The notes under the pieces: model-generated
What the model was told of the DNA's origin: nothing
The model's input: only the letters and a program-made list of their open reading frames with translations
Database searches by the model: none
Shown: positions 17,253-25,099 of the stretch, piece by piece
Layout: the number at the start of each line of letters is the position of its first letter
Numbering within the stretch: position 1 is the stretch's first letter
From: Bacteroidota bacterium
GTDB lineage: Bacteria > Bacteroidota > Bacteroidia > Chitinophagales > Chitinophagaceae
Direction of reading: 5' to 3'
Assembly (NCBI GenBank): GCA_018268055.1
Contig: JAFDXF010000087.1
Location: forward strand, 1-64,000
DNA: 64,000 bases
Made by a program: the position numbers and the translations under genes

Positions 17253-17765
17253 ATGAAACCACAGGTAGGAATTATAATGGGCAGCGATAGTGATTTGCCA
17301 ATAATGCAAAATGCAGCTGAAGTATTAAAGAGTTTTGATATTCCTTTTGAATTGACTATTATTTCTGCACACAGAACGCCTAATAGAATGGTTGAATATG
17401 CCCAAACTGCCAAAGAAAGAGGCTTAAAAGTAATCATTGCCGGTGCAGGTGGCGCAGCACATCTTCCGGGTATGGTAGCATCACTAACGACAACTCCGGT
17501 AATTGGAGTTCCCATTAAATCTTCTAATTCGATTGATGGTTGGGATTCGGTGCTTTCCATTTTACAAATGCCCAATGGTGTACCGGTTGCTACTGTTGCA
17601 TTAAATGCTGCAAAGAATGCTGGAATATTGGCTGCAGAAATTATTGGCACTTTTGATGAAAATGTTTCTGAAAAATTAATTGCCTACAAAACTTCAATGA
17701 ATGATGAAGTATTGGATAAAGTGAAAAATATTAAATCTCAAGGATGGAATAATCAATTTGATTGA
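17253..17765 (+). CDS. purE: N5-CAIR mutase (class I PurE)
   Basis: 170 aa; isomerises N5-CAIR to CAIR in purine synthesis. Active-site motifs are G10-S-D-S-D14 and S38-A-H-R-T-P43, and the phosphate loop is [12 protein letters not shown]. The bacterial class I form works with PurK, which is encoded upstream beyond the RND genes. It converges on bshC with a 9-nt gap. Confidence 0.96.
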   Translation: MKPQVGIIMGSDSDLPIMQNAAEVLKSFDIPFELTIISAHRTPNRMVEYAQTAKERGLKVIIAGAGGAAHLPGMVASLTTTPVIGVPIKSSNSIDGWDSVLSILQMPNGVPVATVALNAAKNAGILAAEIIGTFDENVSEKLIAYKTSMNDEVLDKVKNIKSQGWNNQFD

Positions 17766-17774
17766 GTCCACTTG

Positions 17775-19379
17775 CTATCCATGCTCCATTAGTATCGTAA
17801 AATCCGGTTCTATAGAATTAGAATTTTTTATTACTGTACCAATAAAACTCCTCCCCCATTTGGCATAATAATACAACAGATTATCTTTTCGTTCTTGCAA
17901 TCCGTTATTCGGGAAAAGATGCGTGTATATTTTATTGATTTGATTTTGAAGATCAGTATATTTTCTTTTTTCGGCTCGCAACATTTTTTTCTCTAATTCC
18001 GTAACACGAGAAATGGCTTGTACCTTTAATGCTTCTACATGCCTCTCTATACTTTTATCAATATCTGTAGCTTGTTTGCGCAAATCATTATAGCTTTTTG
18101 TTAATGCAGTTATTGTCTTCTGTACACTTAATTCTTTATTGGATTCTAATTTAATTTTTCTATTTAATAAATCTGTTTCACTATTAAAGAAATCAACCGG
18201 TGTAAGATCTAAATGTGCAATCTTCTTCAACCATTTTTGTTCAATAAATAAAAATGAATTGCGTAGTGTCAATACAGGGAAAGGGACTTTATAAGATTTA
18301 AACAAAGATTTCAATTGTAACCAATAAGCCATCTCGCCTCCACCACCTACAAAAATTATATTAGGCAAAATTGTTTCTTGATAAAGGCCACGCAAAATAA
18401 CATTCGGACTAAATCGTTCAGGATGGTTTTTAAGTTCCGCTTGCAAACTTGATATATCAAATACAATATCTGTATTAACCACGTAAAATAAATCTTCTTT
18501 TCGTTCTATTCGCTCACGAATATTATCTTTCAAATAAAACAGATTTATTGCTCTTGTATGTGCCTGCTCTTTATACCCTGCATCTATAAGCTGTGTTGCA
18601 GTTGCTCCTACAATCTTTGATGCGGTATGCTGAAACATATCATCTTCAAAAACAGAAGCCATAGAATGTTTAAGTGCTGCATTATCCGGCAAAAGAACGA
18701 CAAGGCCATATTCAGCAAATAAATAATTGACTAAATAAAATATTGCATCCTGAATGGAATTTCCTTCTTTATAAAACTCTTTTAATTTTTGGATAATTTC
18801 AATTCCGTAAGGCAGTATATTTAATTGCCCGCTTAAATGGTCAATTAATTTAATCAATTCTTTATCCGATTTCATTCTCCCCACTGCACCTTTTTGTTTC
18901 GTATTCCAAACATATTGCTCTCCACCTACCCAAATATGATTTAATTCATCCAAGTCGGCATCTTCTGAGCCAATATAAAAAACAGGAACGAAATGTTGAG
19001 TAGGAAATTCTGCTTTTAATGTCTGAGCAAGTTTTATAACATGCGCTATTTTATAAATAAAATATAGTGGTCCTGTAAAAAGATTCGTCTGATGTGCTGT
19101 TGTAATAGTAAATGTGTCTTCAGATAATAATGCATCTATATTTTTCTGCACAGAACTATCAGTAGTAATATTTTGATATTGTTTTTTTAATTCAGCTACT
19201 AAAGTTTTGCGGTCAGTAGCGAATTGTTTTCTTTGTTCTATTGATTTCTGTATTTCTTGAATGGAGGGAAATAAATGATAAAATGGCCTTATTGATTCCG
19301 CCTGATCAATATAATCCAATATGATTTTACTGAAATGCTTTGTTTCTCTATATGGCAAATGAGTAGCTGTACAATCCAT
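17775..19379 (-). CDS. bshC: Bacillithiol biosynthesis cysteine-adding enzyme
   Basis: 534 aa. BshC adds cysteine to glucosaminyl-malate, the last step of bacillithiol synthesis. Family landmarks: N-terminal MDCTATHLPYRET, the TTAHQTNLFTGPLYFIYKI nucleotide-like loop, YIGSEDADLDELNH, FVGGGGEMAYWLQLK, and the C-terminal coiled coil (about 430-500). The frame extends eight codons further upstream, but the ATG at 19379 matches the family start. bshA and bshB are not here. It is downstream of, and on the same strand as, the hydroxyproline pair (63-nt gap), possibly co-transcribed. Confidence 0.92.
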   Translation of the reverse strand: MDCTATHLPYRETKHFSKIILDYIDQAESIRPFYHLFPSIQEIQKSIEQRKQFATDRKTLVAELKKQYQNITTDSSVQKNIDALLSEDTFTITTAHQTNLFTGPLYFIYKIAHVIKLAQTLKAEFPTQHFVPVFYIGSEDADLDELNHIWVGGEQYVWNTKQKGAVGRMKSDKELIKLIDHLSGQLNILPYGIEIIQKLKEFYKEGNSIQDAIFYLVNYLFAEYGLVVLLPDNAALKHSMASVFEDDMFQHTASKIVGATATQLIDAGYKEQAHTRAINLFYLKDNIRERIERKEDLFYVVNTDIVFDISSLQAELKNHPERFSPNVILRGLYQETILPNIIFVGGGGEMAYWLQLKSLFKSYKVPFPVLTLRNSFLFIEQKWLKKIAHLDLTPVDFFNSETDLLNRKIKLESNKELSVQKTITALTKSYNDLRKQATDIDKSIERHVEALKVQAISRVTELEKKMLRAEKRKYTDLQNQINKIYTHLFPNNGLQERKDNLLYYYAKWGRSFIGTVIKNSNSIEPDFTILMEHG

Positions 19380-19442
19380 AACAGCTATAAAAATACGGCA
19401 CAATACTGAATGAATAAAATGTATGCAGACAATATTCCGGAA

Positions 19443-20693
19443 TTAAGAAAATCGCTCTACTGCAAAAGGTGTGATATCCATACGCGTTTGTTTGCGGCTT
19501 ACTAATTCTTCAACCAATTTTCCTGTTCCGGCACCCAAACTTAGTCCCAGCATTGAATGTCCGGTAGCAACCGTTACATTTTTTAATTGATTTAATCTGC
19601 CAATATACGGTAGTCCGTCAGCAGAGCAAGGGCGATATCCATACCATATTTTTTCTTTGGCAGGAAATGGAATATCAAAATCAGGATAAAATCTTTTTAC
19701 TGCATCTAAAATTCCTTGAACCCGATTCATACGCGGTGGTGTTTTATGAGAGGTGATTTCCATGGTACCTCCGAAGCGAATTTTTTTTCCATCCATCGGC
19801 GTTAAGGCTACTCTTCCTTCTACTAACACTGCAGGGCGCTCTATTTTATAAGGAGCATCCTCTAATGTAATGGAATATCCTCTACCGGGCATCAGCGGAA
19901 GGTTTATACCAAGCATCTTTGTAGTTTCTCTTCCCCAAGAGCCTGTAGCAATAACTATTTCATCTGCTTCATACGTTTCAATATTAGTTTTCACTTTTGA
20001 AATACGTTCATTTGTTTTTTCAAAACCGATTACCGCTGCATTACTAATTAGTTTTACACCATTAGCTTTTAAATGAGCTATCAATTGTTGCATCAATTTA
20101 TTGGGATAGCAATGTGCATCACATTTAAACCATAATGCGCCTTTTGCATTGATATTAGTATGTGGCTCTAATTTTTTTAACTCTTCTAACGAAATAATGC
20201 AGGTATCATTCAATCCAATTTCTTTTGCCTTATCGCAAGTATGATGTGCATGTTCTGCGCCTTCATCTGTTTGAAAAATTTCAAAAATACCTTTGTGTTC
20301 ATAAGCAAAATTAAACCCCGGAATTTGTAACCAACTTTCATATAGTTGCTGACTAAGTAATGCAATATCGCGAAGTGGTATAGCTGCTGCATCTACTTTC
20401 TTTTTATTGGCAGATTTCATAAACTTCAAACCCCAACTAATTAAATTCCAGTCTAATCTCGGCTGCACGTAAAAAGGGCTTTTTGAATTCCACATCCATT
20501 TCAATCCGTTTTTAACGGCGCCGGGCGTGGCCAATGGAATAAAATGGCTAGGGCAGATGTAACCGGCATTTCCATAAGAACAATTATCTGAAAAATCTCC
20601 TTTTTCTAATACTGTTACATCCCATCCAGATTGATTCAAATAAAAAGCGGAGCTTAACCCAATAATACCGCCGCCAACAACTATTGCTTTCAT
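19443..20693 (-). CDS. D-amino-acid dehydrogenase, probably cis-4-hydroxy-D-proline oxidising
   Basis: 416 aa FAD-dependent DadA-type oxidoreductase with the N-terminal dinucleotide motif VGGGIIGLSSA and the C-terminal FAD site GYRPCSADGLPYIG plus GHSMLGLSLGAGTGKLV. The gene starts 17 nt after a 4-hydroxyproline epimerase, so the likely substrate is cis-4-hydroxy-D-proline, giving pyrroline-4-hydroxy-2-carboxylate. The substrate is inferred from context only; related DadA enzymes use D-alanine or D-proline. Later pathway enzymes are not in the window. Confidence 0.85.
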   Translation of the reverse strand: MKAIVVGGGIIGLSSAFYLNQSGWDVTVLEKGDFSDNCSYGNAGYICPSHFIPLATPGAVKNGLKWMWNSKSPFYVQPRLDWNLISWGLKFMKSANKKKVDAAAIPLRDIALLSQQLYESWLQIPGFNFAYEHKGIFEIFQTDEGAEHAHHTCDKAKEIGLNDTCIISLEELKKLEPHTNINAKGALWFKCDAHCYPNKLMQQLIAHLKANGVKLISNAAVIGFEKTNERISKVKTNIETYEADEIVIATGSWGRETTKMLGINLPLMPGRGYSITLEDAPYKIERPAVLVEGRVALTPMDGKKIRFGGTMEITSHKTPPRMNRVQGILDAVKRFYPDFDIPFPAKEKIWYGYRPCSADGLPYIGRLNQLKNVTVATGHSMLGLSLGAGTGKLVEELVSRKQTRMDITPFAVERFS

Positions 20694-20710
20694 TCAATAT
20701 TTTTTATTTG

Positions 20711-21724
20711 TTATAAAACCTGAAAACCATACGCGTAAGGATCATCTTCTTTATCAATCCAAATCGTATTATATCCATAAATTTTTGCCCAACCTTCAAC
20801 ACTTGGTCTTATTGCCGGCTTACCGCTTAAAGTTAACTCCTCTTCTACTCTTCCGATAAATTTACTACCGATAATACTTTCGTGAATAAATTCATCACCC
20901 TTTTTTAATTTCCCTTTGGCATACCATTGTGCCATTCTCGCACTCGTACCTGTGCCGCAAGGCGAACGATCAATCGCTTTGTCGCCATAAAAAACAGCAT
21001 TTCTTGCAGTTGAAGTTTTATCCAATACTTTGCCCGTCCATAAGATATGTGAGCAACCGCAAATGGTTTCATCTTCGGGATGAACAAACTCATATTTTTC
21101 ATTGATATTTTTTCGCAATGCTCTTGCCCAAGAAATTAATTTATCAGCACTATAATGTTCCAATCCTTTGAAGTTTTTTTGAACATCTACAATTGCATAA
21201 AAATTTCCGCCGTAAGAAACATCAATAACCAACTCACCTAATTCAGGGCAATCAGCAATTAGCTCTGTGGAATGAAGAAATGAAGGAACATTGGTGAGCT
21301 TAACTGAATCTACTTTCAACTTTTCATTCTTCATTGATGATTGATATTCTATCAGCACAAGTCCTGCGGGTGCTTCCATTCTTATTATACCTTCTTTCAT
21401 GGACTGGATCAAACCTTCTTCAATAGCAATGGTAACGGTTCCAATTGTTCCGTGTCCACACATAGGCAAACAACCACTTGTTTCAATAAACAAAACAGCA
21501 ACATCATTATCCGCATTATGTGGTGGATACAAAATACTGCCGCTCATCATATCATGTCCTCGCGGCTCAAACATCAGGCCTTTGCGAATCCAGTCAAACT
21601 CTTTGAGAAAGTGCTGTCTCTTTTCACTCATGTTAGTTCCTGCTAAGGAAGGACCACCTTCTTTTACCAAACGAACCGGATTGCCACAGGTGTGTGCATC
21701 AATACAATGGAAGATATGTTTCAT
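20711..21724 (-). CDS. 4-hydroxyproline 2-epimerase (proline racemase family)
   Basis: 337 aa. It inverts C2 of trans-4-hydroxy-L-proline to give cis-4-hydroxy-D-proline. Both catalytic cysteines are present: C89 in PMCGHGTIG and C256 in DRSPCGTGTSARM. That makes it an epimerase or racemase rather than the Thr-containing dehydratase. The start was set at the ATG giving MKHIFHCIDAHTCGNPVR, five codons inside the longest frame. It pairs with the downstream dehydrogenase. Proline racemase or a hydroxyproline-like substrate remains possible, but the neighbour favours hydroxyproline. Confidence 0.9.
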   Translation of the reverse strand: MKHIFHCIDAHTCGNPVRLVKEGGPSLAGTNMSEKRQHFLKEFDWIRKGLMFEPRGHDMMSGSILYPPHNADNDVAVLFIETSGCLPMCGHGTIGTVTIAIEEGLIQSMKEGIIRMEAPAGLVLIEYQSSMKNEKLKVDSVKLTNVPSFLHSTELIADCPELGELVIDVSYGGNFYAIVDVQKNFKGLEHYSADKLISWARALRKNINEKYEFVHPEDETICGCSHILWTGKVLDKTSTARNAVFYGDKAIDRSPCGTGTSARMAQWYAKGKLKKGDEFIHESIIGSKFIGRVEEELTLSGKPAIRPSVEGWAKIYGYNTIWIDKEDDPYAYGFQVL

Positions 21725-21920
21725 AAATAGTTCATACAATTAGTAAGTAATGTATGCAAAGTAAAACATCTGTAACGCTAATTTAACTGTTCTTGCATAC
21801 TCTGGAAAAAAATACTTTGATAAATAATATTTCTGAAAATTAATTTTTAACTTTATCAACAGTTGTTTTGCACAGCAATTTTACAAAATTGTAATAACTA
21901 CTTCAATAATCTAAATCATT

Positions 21921-23657
21921 ATGAAAAGATTTTTATCTGTTCTGATAATCATTTTTCTTGCAGTTAATTTAAAAGCTCAGGAAAGAAAAATAACTTATAC
22001 CAAGGCCAGATTAAACTCCAGTTCTTATGAAAAAAGCAAAATCATTGATACATGGCAATTACAACCGGGGTCTGATTTGTTTTTTTACAGAGCAAATGCT
22101 AATCTGCTGGAAAAGAAATATGCACTCTTTGGTATTAAAAAGGGCAATACCGTATTGACGGAGCCAAAATATGACTTAGACAAATTTTATGTGTTATTCA
22201 ATAATTTCATCAGATTCTCCGAGGCAAATGGAGGATGGGGGTTGATTGACCTGAAAACAGGCGAAGAAAAAGTACCTGCGATTTACTTAGACATTTTTAT
22301 TAGCGGAGATGATTTAGCAGGGAAACATAATTCTGATATAAGTCGGAAAAGCCATCCAAATTGTAATGGCGAAGCAGCAGGAAATGATGCAATTGTTTTA
22401 ATTAAGGATGGAGGAAAAAGAATGAATCAGATCGGGCTCTTAAATAAGTATGGAGCACTAATTCTTCCGGTCGAATTCGGTGATATAACTAAAAAAGGAA
22501 ACGAATATGAAGTATATACGGGAAGTAATATTGTATATTATGATCTGAAAGGCACTCTATCAGCCAAAGTCGGTTATGCTCATATATATCCGTTTATCAA
22601 TGGATGGAGTATTGTGGAGAATGAAAGCTATAAGAAAGGTATTGTCGACCAGAATAAAAAAGAACTGCTACCGATGCAATACACTTTTATTGACACTTCT
22701 TTTAAAAATGGGCTATTGCAGGTAAAGGATAAAAACTTTATAGGATTTTTAGATTACAATCTGAAGTTGGTAATCCCTGCAAGATTTATTACTGCTCATT
22801 TTACGAATAAATATATATTAGCAAAAGATGAGAAAGGCAATTGGGGCGTTTTGGATACGATTGGAAGAAATGTTTTACCATTTGAATATAGCGAGTTATC
22901 ATCGCCCAACTCAAACGATAAGTTTGTAGCCGCAAAAAATAATAAGTATGGTATAGTGGATGCTTCCGGTAAGGAACTACTTCCATTTCAATTTGATAAA
23001 ATATCAGGATGTCAATATGGAATGTGTATGATAAGTCAAAACGGTAAATACGGATATTTGAGCTATATCACCAATGAAGTCATCATTCCGCCGCAATATT
23101 TGAAAGCCACCTCATTTAAAAAATATGGAAGAGCCCGTGTAAATAACGATCTTGAGATTGATAAAACAGGTAAAACAACTGTAATCCGAACCAACAGCTC
23201 TGTTTCCGGAGAATACAGATACCAGATTATACAATCTGCCTTAAATAATGATTTACTTATTTCAACCTACGATGAAGATTGGTTGCGAGATTATACATCT
23301 ACCCGAAATAAAATCAATGATTCTTTATATGTCTTAGCTGAGAAAAAAAGAGAAATAGAAGCTAATCAAATAGTCGGAAGCCACTATAGGAATATGAAAG
23401 AAAAAACAACATATTTAGTTACTGAATATAATAAAGAAAAAAGGTTGTTTACATTACAAGGGCCAATAGAGAGAAGTAAGGCTTATGTCAGTGCAATTGA
23501 CTTGACCGCTTATCCCTACCGCCCTGCAAAAACTTTAAAATGTCCGGATTGTAAAGGGATAGGAAAGAGAGTCTCTGAAGAATATCATGCATGGTCAAAA
23601 ACAGTATCTACATGGACTTGCACAAAATGTAATGGCACTGGTGAAATCTGGGAATAA
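21921..23657 (+). CDS. Exported WG-repeat protein with C-terminal DnaJ-type zinc motifs
   Basis: 578 aa. A signal peptide (about 1-20, NLKAQ) is followed by at least five WG-type beta repeats, e.g. GGWGLIDLKTGEEKVPA, GNWGVLDTIGRNVLPFEY, NKYGIVDASGKELLPF and GKYGYLSY. The last 40 residues carry two CxxCxGxG-like motifs, CPDCKGIG and CTKCNGTG, which would form a DnaJ-type zinc site. WG repeats are common in Bacteroidota surface or periplasmic proteins of unknown role. Pairing them with a normally cytoplasmic zinc-finger type in an exported protein is odd. No function can be assigned. Confidence 0.85.
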   Translation: MKRFLSVLIIIFLAVNLKAQERKITYTKARLNSSSYEKSKIIDTWQLQPGSDLFFYRANANLLEKKYALFGIKKGNTVLTEPKYDLDKFYVLFNNFIRFSEANGGWGLIDLKTGEEKVPAIYLDIFISGDDLAGKHNSDISRKSHPNCNGEAAGNDAIVLIKDGGKRMNQIGLLNKYGALILPVEFGDITKKGNEYEVYTGSNIVYYDLKGTLSAKVGYAHIYPFINGWSIVENESYKKGIVDQNKKELLPMQYTFIDTSFKNGLLQVKDKNFIGFLDYNLKLVIPARFITAHFTNKYILAKDEKGNWGVLDTIGRNVLPFEYSELSSPNSNDKFVAAKNNKYGIVDASGKELLPFQFDKISGCQYGMCMISQNGKYGYLSYITNEVIIPPQYLKATSFKKYGRARVNNDLEIDKTGKTTVIRTNSSVSGEYRYQIIQSALNNDLLISTYDEDWLRDYTSTRNKINDSLYVLAEKKREIEANQIVGSHYRNMKEKTTYLVTEYNKEKRLFTLQGPIERSKAYVSAIDLTAYPYRPAKTLKCPDCKGIGKRVSEEYHAWSKTVSTWTCTKCNGTGEIWE

Positions 23658-23809
23658 TATACAGAAATATAAATTCGTAGTGCGTATCAAAAATATACTA
23701 CTCTATTTATGTTAAAGATATCGAGTGATTAACTATTAATTAAACCGTAGCAATTACACAATTAAATATCCTTAAAATTACTATTTCAAAAACTGTAATT
23801 TTACATCCA

Positions 23810-25099
23810 ATGGAACTCTACGGTCATATATTACTCATTGCCATGCCGGCTTTTTTAATCTTAGTATTATTTGAAAAATGGTATGGCTGGCATAAAGGCT
23901 TCGACACGGTTCGTAATATGGATATGATCAGCAGCTTGACAAGCGGCATTACCAATGTTACCAAAGATGTTTTAGGGCTTGCTATTGCAATTGGCATTTA
24001 CCCTTTTATGCTGAAAAATTTGGCATTCATACATATTCAAAATACAATTGCAGTATATATTATCACGTTTATCATTATTGATTTTAACGGATATTGGGTA
24101 CACCGATGGAATCATCAGATTAATTTATTTTGGAACATTCACGTGATTCATCATAGCAGCGAAGAATTTAATTTGGCTTGTGCATTGCGACAAAGTATTT
24201 CTGCATTTTTCAATTTATTTACTATTTTATTATTGCCAGCTGCATTATTGGGTATTCCTTATGATGTAATTAAAATAGTAGCTCCTATCCAACTCTTTGC
24301 ACAGTTCTGGTATCATACAAGGCATATCAATAAATTAGGTTTTCTGGAAAAAATCTTAGTTACACCGAGCCACCACCGAGTACATCATGCAGTAAATCCT
24401 GAGTATATTGATAAAAATCTTTCTCAAATATTTATTGTGTGGGATAAACTATTTGGCACATTTCAGGAAGAGTTACCTAATGTGCCTCCGGTATATGGCA
24501 TTAGCCGTCCGGCAGGTACATGGAATCCTATAAAAATCAATTTTCAACACTTATGCCTGATGATTAAAGATGCTTGGCGCACCAATAATTGGAAAGATAA
24601 ATTCACACTTTGGTTTAAGCCTACCGGCTATCGCCCTGCTGATGTTGCTGAAAAATATCCTATTGCTAAAATTGAAAACGTTTATCATTTTGAAAAATAC
24701 AACACTCCTACTACACCTTTTTTAAATATATGGTGTTGGTTTCAGCTTTCTGTCTTGCTCATTGTTATCAGTTATTTGTTTGGTAAGATAGCTTACATAA
24801 ACAGTTTGAATCCTTATTACATTTACTGGTATGGAGCATTTGTTTTTTTAACTGTATATGCACTGACAGAATTAATGGATCGTAATCGTTATGCAATTGT
24901 ATGGGAAACTATTCGTTGTGCCCTTGGCCTATGGTTTATTTATGAACAGCAAGACTGGTTTGGCGCAAGCCAATGGGCTGCAAACATTAAAATTATTGCT
25001 ACAGCTTATCTCCTATTGTCCATAGCAACTACGACCTATTTATCATTCTTCACTCAAAAGAATGAAATAAAATTGAAACCATTAGAAGTAAACAACTAA
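23810..25099 (+). CDS. Sterol desaturase / fatty-acid hydroxylase family membrane protein
   Basis: 429 aa with about eight membrane helices. The di-iron histidine boxes are H98-x3-H102 (HRWNH), H111-x2-HH115 (HVIHH) and H188-H-x2-H-H193 (HHRVHH), typical of the fatty-acid hydroxylase superfamily. The C-terminal third adds four hydrophobic segments beyond the catalytic core, as in alkylglycerol-monooxygenase-like members. Substrate unknown, probably a lipid. It converges on the glucosidase gene with a 4-nt overlap (CTAA). Confidence 0.9.
   Translation: MELYGHILLIAMPAFLILVLFEKWYGWHKGFDTVRNMDMISSLTSGITNVTKDVLGLAIAIGIYPFMLKNLAFIHIQNTIAVYIITFIIIDFNGYWVHRWNHQINLFWNIHVIHHSSEEFNLACALRQSISAFFNLFTILLLPAALLGIPYDVIKIVAPIQLFAQFWYHTRHINKLGFLEKILVTPSHHRVHHAVNPEYIDKNLSQIFIVWDKLFGTFQEELPNVPPVYGISRPAGTWNPIKINFQHLCLMIKDAWRTNNWKDKFTLWFKPTGYRPADVAEKYPIAKIENVYHFEKYNTPTTPFLNIWCWFQLSVLLIVISYLFGKIAYINSLNPYYIYWYGAFVFLTVYALTELMDRNRYAIVWETIRCALGLWFIYEQQDWFGASQWAANIKIIATAYLLLSIATTTYLSFFTQKNEIKLKPLEVNN

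Noticed and set aside
17775..21724. Proline reductase or dehydratase type function for the racemase-family gene
   Set aside because: Both catalytic Cys are present, which marks an epimerase or racemase, not the Thr-variant dehydratase.
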